From Pteria penguin (Eukaryota; Mollusca; Bivalvia; Pterioida; Pteriidae), in NCBI GenBank assembly GCA_035048485.1, contig CM068583.1, forward strand, positions 20,745,341 through 20,809,340: a DNA stretch of 64,000 nucleotides, read 5' to 3'. Shown here one piece after another: positions 1 through 11,550 of this stretch; the stretch's first letter is position 1; every line of letters starts with the position of its first letter. The position numbers were made by a program, and so were the translations under genes. Under the pieces are notes generated by a model. It was not told the DNA's origin. It saw only the letters and a list, made by a program, of their open reading frames with translations, and did no database searches.

Positions 1-80
1 TAACGAAATGACAACAGAATGTTGAAGCCAATGGCGTGTTGTGAAGGTGATCCAGGTTCGATTGCCGGATTGCGCCTCAT
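1..80 (+). mobile_element. tRNA-like SINE head fragment
   Basis: Bases 53-65 (ggttcgattgcc) resemble the B box of a pol III promoter, preceded by a plausible but degraded A-box region. No tRNA cloverleaf can be built. It is best read as the head of an old tRNA-derived SINE, cut off or decayed. Confidence 0.3.
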
Positions 81-296
81 TATTTAAAAGATTGGTTATT
101 TCCTTCTTTCATGTCAAAATTGTTGAAAGCGACATCAAAACCCCATTCAATCAATTTAATGCATTGTCAAGTTTGCTTGTAAAATAAAATCATATTCCAG
201 ATAGCATTCCTGTATGAACATCACTCAAAAAGACTAGACTTATTCATACAAGACTTATACATACTTATTTACAGTATAGCCTTGGTAGATCTATAA

Positions 297-544
297 ATGA
301 GGTCTTTGCCACGTGACAGAAAGGTTCCGGGTTCGATTCATGCCGTGGGTACACTTGTGCCCTGTCTTTCAATCAGAAAATGAAAACCAAGTCTCTGTGT
401 CCTGGTAAGCGTGACACGTCAAAGATACTCTACTACTTCTGGTGGGGCCGTACAAAGGTCTAAATTTCGGTGCTATGCATCAAACAGATGTCGTCGCCAT
501 AAACGTGAAATAATTGTAGTGACGTAAAACAATAATCAATCAAT
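297..544 (+). mobile_element. tRNA-derived SINE, copy A
   Basis: The order is a tRNA-like head with B box (gggttcgattc), a body sharing the landmarks 'cctgtctttc', 'gtgacacgt' and 'aaaggtctaaatt', and a 3' end 'gtagtgacgtaaaacaataa' followed by the short tail repeat (aatc)n. The same order recurs at 9.5, 24.9, 29.7, 32.3 and 51.0 kb, which defines the family. The family name is not asserted; the V-SINE RUDI of bivalves is one candidate to compare. Confidence 0.75.
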
Positions 545-944
545 CTACCTTTAGTGAATATGATTGAAACTGGTAATCATTGAAATCTGTCGAAATCCAA
601 TAACATAATTTAACTAATTTTATTAAAAATAACTGACTAGAACAGCTAAGAACATGACCTCTCATACTACAGCTAATAATCGCACGTCACTTTAATTCCT
701 CTTGTCATAACTGAGATTATAATTGGAAACTGAATATTACTGGTCTTTGTCATAATTCTGGAAAAATCATTGAATCAATAGACAATTGGAAGCCAAATTG
801 ACAGACAAAATGATGGAATGATGGCAGTACAACCAAATTCAACGCTATATGCTCAGGAAGCTTTTGACGAGGCATGAAAATGCTCAGATCAGGTCACCAT
901 TTTTGACATTTTCACCCATCCTCTGATCTATCCTTAACATATAA
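545..944. other. no gene seen; probable P450 intron
   Basis: No coding exon, splice-flanked ORF or repeat unit was recognised in this stretch. It lies 3' of the last visible P450 exon on the minus strand, so it is probably intron 4 of that gene. Confidence 0.4.
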
Positions 945-947
945 ACC

Positions 948-1700
948 GCACCTGTCCAGAAGAACATCTACAATAACCTCGCCACAACCACCTGTCCAGA
1001 AGAGTATCTACATTAACTTCGCTACAACCACCTGTCCAGAAGAAAATCTACAATAACTTCGCCACAACCACCTATCTAGAAGAGTATCTTCAATAACCTC
1101 GCCACAACCACCTGTCTAGAAGAACATCTACAATAACTTCGCCACAACCACCTGTCTAGAAGAACATCTACAATAACTTCGCCACAACCACCTGTCTAGA
1201 AGAACATCTACAATAACTTCGCTACAACCACCTGTCTAGAAGAACATCTACAATAACTTCGCTACAACCACCTGTCTAGAAGAACATCTACAATAACTTC
1301 GCTACAACCACCTGTCCAGAAGAAAATCTACAATAACTTCGCTACAACCACTTGTCTAAAAGAACATCTACAATAAATTCGCTACAACCACCTGTCTAGA
1401 AGAACATCTACAAAAACTTCGCTACAACCAACTGTCTAGAAGAACATCTACAATAACTTCGCTACAACCACCTGTCTAAAAGAACATCTACAATAAATTC
1501 GCTACAACCACCTGTCCAGAAGAACATCTACAATAACTTCGCTACAACCACCTGTCCAGAAGAACATGTACAACAACTTCGCTACAACCACTTGTCCAGA
1601 AGAACATCTACAATAACTTCGCTACAACCACCTGTCCAGAAGAACATCTACAATAATTTCGCTACTAGAACATGTACAATAATTTCGCTACAACCAAAAG
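948..1700. repeat. 40-bp minisatellite, about 18 copies
   Basis: A unit of exactly 40 bp (cctgtctagaagaacatcta then caataacttcgctacaacca) repeats head to tail with few substitutions. Units differ by c/t at fixed positions such as tccaga/tctaga, which indicates recent expansion. The last copies are shortened (1,665-1,700). It probably lies in intron 4 of the P450 gene. There are no spacers, so it is not CRISPR-like. Confidence 0.95.
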
Positions 1701-1994
1701 TCGATAAAACATGCCAAATCTTGGATTACTTCAATACCTGTACATATGTATTCGAAAATATTTTTGATCGACTGACTGAAATTCCAACCCTAGAGTAATG
1801 TGTATGAATGTCTTATGAATACACAATACACACCATAGATATAGTAAAGCAACTATAAATTTTCAACATGTTCTCTGCACTTAATTTGGGATAAAAATCC
1901 TTTATCAGTTTTAAATACTTCTACAACAAACAAAAGCACTTCGCGAATCATAGTCGTCTTAGATAATATACATGTATATATCCAAATTACTTAC

Positions 1995-4900
1995 CCATAG
2001 AGATAATCAGCCGCTTTTTCGAACTTTTTATACATTTTAGTTTTATAGAACGTATAAACTGGTATCTCGAACAAACTTTTTCCTATTACATCAAAGAAGT
2101 CGTGGAAGGCTTCAATAAACTCCTTATTGTCGTTTTCTAGACAATGCAAGCGTCTACTGAATGCCAGATATGCAGCATCTAAAATAAAATTTTATCTCTA
2201 TCATATACTCCATTTTACTGTTTCTTTCTAAAGCTATTCATCATTATTGCTAGACACATATGTTTACTCCTAAAAGCTATGTTTCTCGGTTTGAATTTAA
2301 AATCTTTTCATTCTTCATCTACAATCAAAAGTAAGGTTAGATTTTCCTACTCTTAACATACACAATGTCTACATAAAAAGTGAGTTTAGGTCTCTGGCCC
2401 AACCCACACAATGTCTATATGAAAAGTGGGTTTAGGTCTCTGACCCAACCCACACAATGTCTGTATGAAAAGTGGGTTTAGGTCTCTGACCCAACCCACA
2501 CAATGTCTGTATAAAAAGTGGGTTTAGGTCTCTGACCCAACCCTCACAATGTCTATATGAAAAGTGGGTTTAGGTCTCTGACCCAACCCACACAATGTCT
2601 ATATGAAAAGTGGATTTAGGTCTCTGACCCAACCCACACAATGTCTATATGAAAAGTGGGTTTAGGTCTCTGACCCAACCCACACAATGTCTATATGAAA
2701 AGTGGATTTAGGTCTCTGACCCAACCCACACAATGTCTGTATGAAAAGAGGGCTTAGGTCTCTGACCCAACCCACACAATGTCTATATGAAAAGTGGATT
2801 TAGGTCTCTGACCCAACCCACACAATGTCTATATAAAAAGTGGGTTTAGGTCTCTGACCCAACCCACACAATGGCTATATAAAAAGTGGGTTTAGGTCTC
2901 TGACCCAACCCACACAATGTCTATATGAAAAGTGGGTTTAGGTCTCTGACCCAACCCACACAATGTCTATATAAAAAGTGGGTTTAGGTCTCTGACCCAA
3001 CCCACACAATGGCTATATAAAAAGTGGGTTTAGGTCTCTGACCCTAATTTTCAGTTATAATGCTACTTTAAAGCTAGAGGTAATGCAGTATTTAAACAGA
3101 GTGGCACAATCTGGGAATCGAACCCTGATCGTTTGTACTTAATCACTACATCAAGTATGCTCATGGGTATAAAGTTATGATCAGCATTATTGATAACCGA
3201 ATACTGTTAATCACTTTATATATTTATAATTTCGTGTAAATCCATGAGTATAATTCCAAACGAAAATGAAGGTCTATGTATCAGTATGCTATCCTAGTCT
3301 TCATTATTACGATACATGATAGTGTGAAGCATGCACTTCTTCTCACATAAATTCTATCCTATGAATAAGTCCAAACTGAGGTCTCACGAAAAAAAAATAT
3401 CATACGATATATAAGCGATCTACAGTATGTAAAACACACACATCCACACCCACAACCCCGGCACCTATACATACAAACTATAAACAACACTAACCATAAT
3501 AACAATATTACTATAAAATATGCTAGCTATATATTTACTTTCTATTGCAAAACCCATCAATTCTTTTCTTACGTCTGGAACATGCTGCTTTTTGGCTAAA
3601 ACTCGAACAAAATCGTCGGAAACTTCGCTGATCAGAGGGAAATATCGTTGTACAGTGCGTGGACGCAACATGTTGTACTGGGCAGGCTTGCGTAAAGATG
3701 CCCACTCTTCTCCATTTCTGAAATCACACAATCTGACATTGTTTATACTAGTATTCGATATTCGATACTCTACAGATATTCTGTTTATTTTTATACGCAC
3801 GTCAAAGACGGCCTGACATATGATTGTATAGAGCAGCAGTGCATCTGTCTCTTTTTGGGTCTGTCTGTCCACTGAATATGAAACAAACCAAACTATTTGG
3901 GCTTTAGGCAGCCGTACTATTGATGCCGAGAAGACAACTATTATTTATTCAAGATGAGGGACCAAGACCTTAAAATAGAGATTAAAATAAGTTTAAGATT
4001 TGTTGCTCAATCCGGGTCCACCGCCATAAACTAAGAAATTGTCAAAGTCATCTTTTCAAATTCTTTTGTTCAACAGTTGATTAAAACATTTGACAATGGA
4101 ATAAATTAAAATGAAATAAATGACTTAACAATTTTCTCAGTTTATAACGATGTATATTTTCATATGTGTTTGATCTGATGTAAATTATCTAATGAATAAA
4201 TATTGTTTATACTAATATTATCTACATGTACATACGTGATACCAAGTCCTTTGGGTTGAGACTTTTCATTACAATAGACTTCAAACACTTTGATTGGAGT
4301 TCGGAAAGGATTCTTTGCCTCTACCTTGAACACCTTTTCGATATCACCAGGTTCATACACAAATACACTTCGATATCCACCAACTTCATGTTGAAATATG
4401 GAACCATACTTGTTGAAGAGTTTACGGACTGGTCTGTATAATTTGTATTTACTTTCATTGGCTGAAACAAATTCACACGCCATGGTATTAATAACATATC
4501 TGAATAGGCAGGGACTATCCCGCACACTTTTTAAGGGAGTGTGTGTGTGTGTGTGGGGGGGGGGTTAATTCCGCTCTTGCATTGGATTTCTATCCCACGC
4601 CTCTTGGATGAGTTTTACTAAAGGTCGTAAGCCCAAACGTAGACGTAGACGTAAACTTTGCTAAGAAATATTTGTCTCTTCCCTAAAGAGTTCCAAACGT
4701 AACGTACACCTTTTACAACGATTACCAATGTAATGACGTATTAACATAGACTTCGAGAAAAATTCAATTGACGTAGACGTAAATCTAGTCGCAAAGTTTA
4801 CGTCTATGTCTACGATTGGGCATACGACCTTTAGTAAAACTCACTCTTGATGTAGAGTTGGTAAAGTTATATATTGGAATGTTAAGATACCAAAAGAGGT

Positions 4901-7900
4901 AATACGGTAAAATACAATAATATTATTGATGCCTTAATTTTTAGATTTTCATACTTAAAGCTGTATGATCCCAATATTTGCGATAAAAGTATAAATGTGG
5001 AAAAATAAGACTTATGCCTATTTTTCTAGCACCATGGAATTTATGAAATCAAAGGAAATACCAACAGATATGTTTCATAAGCAGTAATTCAGTGGGAGTT
5101 TCCTCCTGTTGTCGGCCATGTTTGTGGTCAAGCATGTTTTTGCCTCATACTCATAGTAAGTTTAATTATTTATTTATTTTTTAGAAAGCTGTTAATATTT
5201 GCACTTCTAAAAAACCGTTTTACATTGTTTAATACCTCAAAATTTGCTTAAACATTGCAAAAACACAGGAAGTGTCCTAGTCTGGAGAAATTACCTACAC
5301 TTCTAGGTGGATTTATGAATAAATATTCTGTTATATGGGCGCGCTTGTGTACAATATGTAATCAAAATAATATGGAGGGAATATCAAAAGGAAAGTGTGG
5401 TCGGCGAAGTTGGCGCCCTTCAAATCCAAGACAATGGATGAGCGTTGCCTTTCGCTATATTCATAATCAGACTAGAAATTTATCAAATAAACAGAGACAT
5501 AGACTACTATGTCTCTGAAATAAGCAATGGAATAAATATTTGTTTAAATATAAAATAGAGGACCATACACAGTCTACAAACTAATAACACATTACGGTTA
5601 AAAAAAAATATTTCCCTTCGGAACTCCTACAATTCTGTAAACAACAGCGTACTTACATTTCATTCTATCTTTTTAATCGCATGATAATTTTCGGATTTGC
5701 TCTCTTCATAGATATTTATAACTCCAGCAATAAACATTTGTTTACAAATAACACGATTTGGAGAAGGACTGTGTCTTTAGGGGAGGGGTTTGATAATAAA
5801 GAGACATGGGTTTGCCTGTTTGCATCATATAAGATGGATACACAATAATTTATCCCTCTAATCAAGACTCTGATCATACAACTTTAATATTTAGTACTGT
5901 GTTTGGTGGTTTACTTAACTGTGATTTAAATCAATAAATGTTTTATACATATTTTTGGTTTCAGTACTCTCATTGATGTCGACTATTTGCAGACACCGAC
6001 TGGTTGTGGTTGCACGTAACACAGCTCATTTTCAGTTTTTGTTGTTTTTGTTTTGTTTTGTCGGGATTTTGTGTTTTGCTGATTTTCGTTTTTGGTCTTG
6101 TTTTTTGTCTTGGGGTGGGGGTGTTGAGGTTTTGTTTTTTGTTGTTTTTTTAGAGGGGGGGGTTGGGGGGTTGTTATTTTTTGTTTCTTTTGTATTTGAT
6201 TTTGTCTGAGTGTTTTTATGTTTTTAATCTATGAGCATTCAGTGACATCACTTGACACCAATTAGATATATAGCAGACCAGCCAACAAAGGGCATATTGC
6301 TGTCATTGTTCTCTATCTTGTTATTTTATTCTGAAACAACACATGTAGTAATATCCTGTGTTAAAGGCGTCTATGGTTCCCCTTTTTATTATTTTTAATC
6401 ACTTTGATAAACAAAATGTCCGAATGGACTAATGTGGTTCATTTGAACATCGTCAACACATAAGGAACTTATAGAGCATCCGATTTTTCAAAACTGAGAG
6501 GACCAGAAATTTCAGAATCAAACCAGCATTAACATCATATCATTTTCAGACGTAGTGTTACTTTTTATCCTATGTAACCACGTCTAAAATTCAAAAGAGA
6601 GTACCTTTCAGAATCTACTTTGCTAAGCCATGGACCTACTTCTTGACAAACTCTGCCAAAAGATTAATAAGAACAACGGTACTTATGAGTGACATCTAAT
6701 ACTTGTTTCTTGACAATTTTCATCAAAATCCTTTAAAAATTTCTGATGTATTCCTTACTTTTTTAAAATTTTAAAACAAAAGGTCTAAATGGGCCTATAT
6801 ATATATAGGTTTCATTAGCATGGCACTGTATTTGAGTTACTTCCCTTGTGAGAAGTTGTCCGCCATCTTTGAGGTATATAAATGAACATTTGTTCATAAA
6901 TCAACCAAATTATATAGGTAATTTCGCCACATTAGTGATATTTCCTGTGTTTTTGCAATGCCGATGCAGATTCTGACGTATTAGACAATGTAAAAAAGTT
7001 TCTAAAAAGTGTCAATATAAACAAATTCTAAAAAGATTAAAATGATTAAACTTAGTATGAATATAAGGCAAAAATCATGCTTGACCACAAACATGGTCGA
7101 CAACGGGAGGTAACTCCAACTAAATTTCTGCTAATGAAACTTATCTACACATGTATATCGCTCACAAAAACACAATGTGCTCGTTCAGAAACAACTTGAC
7201 AGGTTGAAAAAAATTGCAGATACATTGCTTTTGCTTATTGTGTTTTTGATTACAAACAAATAGTAGTACTAATTGTCAATCTTAAGCATGTTGGTACCGA
7301 CCATATCAAACAACAGACAAAATAAATAAACCTCGAGATTATCAAGTCAGAAACTAAATTTGTCAAATTATATTTCACCTTGTATTTCATAAATTCTTGT
7401 GATATGCAGCAAAATAATGCTCTACAACCAGTTTTGGGTTAAAATAGATGAAGTGTTACCTGCCAGTGATGACTTAAAACCGGAAAACAGTTCATAAACA
7501 TTAAGAAAATTATATTTGGACATAAAATTTTAATACTTCTTGACATACATAAATTCTAATAAAAGACAGCAAATGGATATTCATTAGCTTCTCTACATTG
7601 AATAAATGAAGACAACAATGATTTTGAAATGATTTTCCTTTTTGTCTCTATCAAGGGTTTGAACTGCTGCTTTTCAGTATATCAGAAGTGGTTTTACGTC
7701 AAAAAGACAAAAAATTATAAAAATCAAGAAAACTAAATTTTGACATGAGAATTAAGACATTATACATCTTCAACCATAAGTCTCCCTGCTCAGGATCCAC
7801 CCAGTGGTGGATATAGCCAAAAAACTGCAACATTTGTAGGGGACCTTGAGTACTTCATCCGAACAAAGTTTCAGGAAATCTTGCCCATCAGACTTGAAGG

Positions 7901-8052
7901 AGAAGTCCATCAAAGCTTATTATCAAATAAAAAAAAAACCCAAATCCCCTTGACGACTTAACCTATACAGTTCAATTTCATCAAAATCCCTTCAATAGTT
8001 CTGAAATAAATCGAATATGTGAAAAGTTTAGACAAGTTTTTGTAAACTAAAA

Positions 8053-8127
<75 letters not shown>

Positions 8128-8367
8128 AGAGAGAGAGAGAGAGAGAGAGAGCAGTAACAACTTACTGAATGGTTCAAAATGAAGCATAAATCCTACATAA
8201 GGTATGCGATAAATTCCGCTGGGTCCTGGTATTTCCGCAAAGGATTTCAGATGATTTCTTTTTTCAACCTGTGTCGTAGGGACAGCTGTCGATACTTTAA
8301 GATGGTTGGAAGTAGCCGCAGCTCGAACTACCTCCAAAAGTTTTTGCCTCTTAGAGACATGCAACAT
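1995..8367 (-). CDS. mitochondrial-clan cytochrome P450, 5' part (4 exons; 3' exons off window)
   Basis: The product is a haem-thiolate monooxygenase, probably on the inner mitochondrial membrane and fed by adrenodoxin; the substrate cannot be told. The minus-strand exons are 8,367-8,166, 4,461-4,236, 3,717-3,539 and 2,178-1,995, with GT donors and AG acceptors. The phases (1, 2, 1, 2) join without a break into 263 codons. The start ATG at 8,367 is the first after an in-frame stop. The N-terminus is rich in Lys/Arg and poor in acid, as in a mitochondrial presequence. Next come the proline hinge 'EIPGPSG', the beta-1 region ('VFVYEPGDIEKVFKVEAK'), 'GLGITNGEEWASLRK' with the C-helix W148-x3-R152, and 'MLRPRTV'. 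The 'GLG..NGEEW' context is typical of the mitochondrial clan (CYP10/12/27-like). The I-helix, ExxR and Cys haem loop are not in the window and should lie left of position 1. Intron 1 holds foldback elements, and introns 3 and 4 hold minisatellites. Confidence 0.9.
2355..3043. repeat. 46-bp minisatellite, about 15 copies
   Basis: The 46-bp unit is 'cccaacccacacaatgtcta' then 'tatgaaaagtgggtttaggt' then 'ctctga'. It is repeated almost without change. Each unit carries a short self-complementary pair (acccac / gtgggt). The array sits in intron 3 of the P450 gene, between the exons at 3,539 and 2,178. Confidence 0.95.
3100..3172 (-). mobile_element. tRNA-like SINE head fragment
   Basis: On the minus strand 'gggttcgattccc' is a near-perfect B box, with a weak A-box-like segment about 40 bp upstream. 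No SINE body of the main family follows. It is a fragment or a different SINE family. Confidence 0.45.
4610..4842. mobile_element. foldback (MITE-like) element
   Basis: The left end 'gagttttactaaaggtcg' is matched in inverted orientation by the right end 'cgacctttagtaaaactc'. The arms stay similar for about 50 bp (acgtagacgtaaactttgc inside). The central part has no ORF. The element lies in intron 1 of the P450 gene. Confidence 0.7.
6035..6195. repeat. G/T-only biased low-complexity tract
   Basis: About 160 bases are almost only G and T on the plus strand, with G runs of 4, 5, 8 and 6. There is no gene here: the 84-residue Phe/Val-rich ORF at 5,955-6,209 is a by-product of the base bias. The tract is in P450 intron 1, so the transcript carries the A/C-rich strand. 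Confidence 0.7.
6400..6780. repeat. degraded dispersed repeat (family also at 8.6, 8.9 kb)
   Basis: Motifs 'cagaatcaaaccagcatt..aacatcatatc' recur at 8,640-8,700 and 8,930-8,985 ('cagaattgaaccaaaacaacatcatatc'). The copies are old and only partly alignable by eye. No coding content was seen. Confidence 0.4.
7770..8035. repeat. degraded dispersed repeat with 'aggggacctt.gagtacttc' unit
   Basis: The segment 'ggatccacc..gtaggggaccttgagtacttcatcc' then 'gtttcaggaaatc' and 'aagtccatcaaagctt' recurs in altered form at 9,060-9,180 and 9,405-9,515. It is a multi-copy family with units of roughly 115 bp and has no ORF. Confidence 0.5.
8055..8151. repeat. (TA)n/(GA)n compound microsatellite beside a splice donor
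   Basis: There are about 70 bp of alternating A/T followed by about 26 bp of (GA)n. On the minus strand the tract starts about 14 bases downstream of the P450 exon-1 donor (GTAAG at 8,165-8,161). Confidence 0.95.
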
Positions 8368-8559
8368 CTTGATATAGAACAATTACCAATGGTCGTCAGT
8401 ATTATTCACATATCTGAAAAAAATGTGATGATCTTCAAAACTGTTACATAAATTCAATAATAATGTTTTCTTCGTATATCCATAATATGATATATCATAC
8501 TATATTTTATGGTATGATATATAACAAAGTATAATGTAATATCATCCTATCATGTAATG

Positions 8560-9190
8560 GCCCATATGACCCTTTTACTGCTCATCTGAGTACCATGATC
8601 ACAAAACAAATTTAGAAAATGACAAATTTCTCATAAAAGAGTGTCACTTATCCAAAATTTTATTTCAGATTCAATCAAAAACAACACCACATCCTTCTTA
8701 ATATCATCATCGTCGTCGTCGTCGTCGTCAATACACAAAATACATGTATGTTCATTTAAATCAATCTACGCCGAGAAAATCCAAAGAAATTACTTGAAAA
8801 TTTGATATATTAACACAGTCCGAATGACATCAAAGGGGTCCAAATGGGGTTATATTGCTTATCTGAGCACCTTGAGCAGATCAGGAGCTTGGGAAGTATC
8901 ACAATGTTCTCTTTACCGAGAATATTGAGAATTTGTAAGTCAGAATTGAACCAAAACAACATCATATCGTTCTTCAACACTCTACTCTATTTAGTTTTTC
9001 AATCTAACATTGTTCTTCACAGAACGTGGTACCTCTGTAATTTGCCTCAACATGAATCTACCCTTGCATATCCAGCCGAGAAAGCACAAGTATTTGCAAG
9101 GACATTGAGTACTTCATTTCTTACCAAGTTATATCAACATCCCTATATTTTTGCTGAAAAAGTAGTCCATCAAATCTTTATACATGTATA
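8560..9190. repeat. two degraded copies of a dispersed repeat
   Basis: Two related segments (8,560-8,820 and 8,825-9,190) each begin near 'catctgagtacc' or 'tatctgagcacc' and include a 'cagattcaatcaaaaacaac' or 'cagaattgaaccaaaacaac' stretch. The first carries a (CGT)n run at about 8,708-8,729. The segments lie upstream of the P450 start. The 115-residue ORF here shows no recognisable protein. Confidence 0.45.
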
Positions 9191-9404
9191 AAATGTATTT
9201 AAAAACTAACTAAAACAGTGCCAGAATATTATAGTTCAAAAAGGTGTCCAAAAAGCGTCAAAAATTGATTTCGAATTGGAACTAAAACATCGACACTTCT
9301 TACGGCACCTTTCTACATCACTTTGATGCATTGGGTTTGTTGACTTATAAGGTCGGTCTGAAGAAGATATTTGTAATTTGTCAAAGGAGGGTACTTTCTT
9401 TGTC

Positions 9405-9518
9405 TCTGTCGCCCCGCCCTGGATCCATCCCTTGACGGATCTGAATAAAGAAACAATAACCATGTAGGGGACCTTTAGGACTACATTCCTACCACATTTC
9501 ATCAAAATCTTTCCATAA
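9405..9518. repeat. fragment of the dispersed 'aggggacctt' repeat
   Basis: This carries 'ggatccatcc', 'gtaggggaccttt' and 'catttcatcaaaatc' in the same order as the copy at 7,770-8,035. It directly abuts the SINE tail that starts at 9,519. Confidence 0.45.
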
Positions 9519-9832
9519 GTTGATTGATTGACTGATTGATTGATTGATTGATAGATTATTGTTTTACGTCAATCCACAATTATTTCACGTATATGGTGAC
9601 GGCATCTGCCTGATACATCGCACAGAAATTTAAACCTTTGCAACGGAACCCCCCCCCCCCCCCCCCCGAAGCAATAAGAGATCTTTTACGTGCCACGCCT
9701 ACCGAGACACGGAAATTCAGTTTTTGCTGTCTCATCCGAAAGACAGAACACTGATACACCCATGGCGGAAGTTAAATCGGGCCTCTCGGTGACGAGTCGA
9801 GCACCTCATCCACTAGACTACACCTACTCTTA
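9519..9832 (-). mobile_element. tRNA-derived SINE, copy B (full length)
   Basis: On the minus strand the order is a tRNA-like head (A box near 'tagtggatgagg', B box near 9,775), a body with 'gacagcaaaaactga' and 'cgtggcacgtaaaagatct', a 3' end 'ttgacgtaaaacaata', and an (atca)n tail. A run of about 18 C at 9,649-9,667 expands the body. No target-site duplication was established. Confidence 0.8.
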
Positions 9833-9956
9833 AATACATTCTCAGTTATAATACTGGAACATAATATATTTGAATTTAACACACTATAACGTATGCAACT
9901 ATAAAGTAATAACTGGATGTTCAACGGGAGCGAAATGCAGTCCGTCTGTCTGCTAC

Positions 9957-10047
9957 AACATCGCGTGAATCCCACGGCTTTTCGCTGCTTCATTCGCTCA
10001 TTGATGAGCGAAAGAAGGAACAAAAAGCCGTAGGTGCTACGTGATGC
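9957..10047. repeat. 90-bp hairpin-forming inverted repeat
   Basis: The left arm 'cacggcttttcgctgcttc' and right arm 'gaaggaacaaaaagccgta' pair with a few mismatches, and the centre 'ttcgctcatt/gatgagcgaa' is perfect. It has no coding content. It could be a short foldback element or a structured RNA; nothing in the sequence decides which. Confidence 0.6.
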
Positions 10048-10055
10048 TGTGACAA

Positions 10056-11339
10056 TATAATGTATGAGGTCACATGCGAAATAATAAACATATTTTCACT
10101 CCAGTATAGATTACTTTAACTTCAATGTACCTGTATCCGACTCGTTGCCATTTTGGCGTTCACAAAAGATTCTAATATACTACAAGTTATTCCATTATTA
10201 TATGTACCACAATATCTTTGTGTTATATATGTACATGTACCAAACCATCATAAAATTATGCACCAAAATGACTTTATACCGAAACGTTCTTCTCCCATCA
10301 ATTTACGGTTTATACCGAAACGCGTTAAACGTCCTGTAACCCCCACCCTTTTCATAATTGACAATTTCAGACAACATAGGAAAAATGTAAATCAACAACT
10401 GCACACACATCACGGATAGTTAATCCTGTTAAACTGAATTTGCCAATCCCTTCCCCGAAAACCAGAGGATCCTTAAACAGCATTTTATATAACATATGCG
10501 GTTAATATATACATGTATACACATATATCTTAATAATAATCCCCTCACGATGACTGTGGTCTTATTATTTGTGTAATACCGTATGTGTATTAGCGCCAGC
10601 CTCTCGGAACAGCTAGCTTCAAACTTGACAGTGAATATATTAATTACCAATGCTCTACACAGTACCTACTGAGTACGTAAGTTCAGGGTTTGTAGCTAGC
10701 CGCTAGCCGTTGGGAAATAATATATTGTGCATATACATATCGTAAATAGATCTATAGCATATGTACCAGTAATGCACATATAAATAAACATACATACATT
10801 TTACCTACCTTACAATCTCTGAAACACTTATCTCCGACCACAACAATACTGTAAGTAAACGTCCTACTTTCTCACCTTTCCATACATTAGACGGCACAGG
10901 GGTGGATCCAGCATTACTTTTATTTTGTCATAGGGGCGGGGGTTGTTCCGAAATATTACGGACCAGGTAATGAGTAATTTTTAAAGAAATTTACTTGACA
11001 ATGCTTAACATATTTTACTTTATTGCACGTATAAAATCCAGAGTGGCCACAGGAAACTCTAGCGGCTTCGGTATTGATAGACCATCTCTGGTTATGTGGT
11101 GGAATGCGAGCTTGCTGTCTATGCGCATTCTGTTGAGATTTATTTATTTATTTATTTATTCATTTATTTAGATCTATGTGGCGTTGTATACAGTCAGTTA
11201 TGAGTATAAGCACAATTGATACAGTGTCACTACAAAATCTACGCCTTCATAATTGATACATAACTATGGTGGGTGTGCGTGTGGGTTAACTTGCAATGAT
11301 TTCAGTCGGACTCGGACGTTCGACTCGAGTCGTTAATAC
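10056..11339. other. intergenic, no gene recognised
   Basis: Between the P450 5' end and MOSPD1 this stretch holds a (TTTA)n run (about 11,136-11,168) and scattered ORFs of 60-90 codons with no recognisable domain or splice context. 'ggggtggatccagc' at about 10,902 resembles one end of the element at 42,374 but has no partner. Confidence 0.5.
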
Positions 11340-11354
11340 CCTTTATTCTCACAT

Positions 11355-11550
11355 ATTGGGCAAAGTGTGAAACCATACCCATGTATATAGTCCGAGATTC
11401 TCTGCCCTTCTCCCACTTTTGATATCGGCGATTTGTGGGAAGAGCCTCCCCCACAAACCGCCGATTTCAAAAGTGAGAGAAGGGCAGAGAATCTCGTACT
11501 GCCATGTATAATGGCTGGACATATTGAAAACCATACCCCATCCTGGGCCA
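11355..11550. mobile_element. palindromic element with near-perfect 47-bp arms
   Basis: Arms 11,394-11,440 and 11,449-11,495 (starting 'gagattctctgcccttctcc') are inverted copies with about three mismatches around an 8-bp loop. Weaker similarity extends outward on both sides (accatacccatgtata / tacatgg..accatacccc). Overlapping short ORFs on both strands are mirror images caused by the palindrome. Confidence 0.75.

Larger units (their letters stand above)
5069..7142. repeat. two copies of a 270-bp repeat in inverted orientation
   Basis: Bases 5,069-5,340 and the reverse complement of 6,885-7,142 align over their whole length. Shared stretches include 'ccatgtttgtggtcaagcat', 'cattgcaaaaacacagga' and 'gaaattacct', with about 20-25% divergence. 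They are separated by 1.5 kb and lie in P450 intron 1. They could be the arms of one large foldback element or two separate insertions of the same family. Confidence 0.75.

Noticed and set aside
5255..5518. 87-codon Arg-rich ORF
   Set aside because: Its first part lies within the 270-bp inverted repeat family and the remainder shows no known domain or splice sites.
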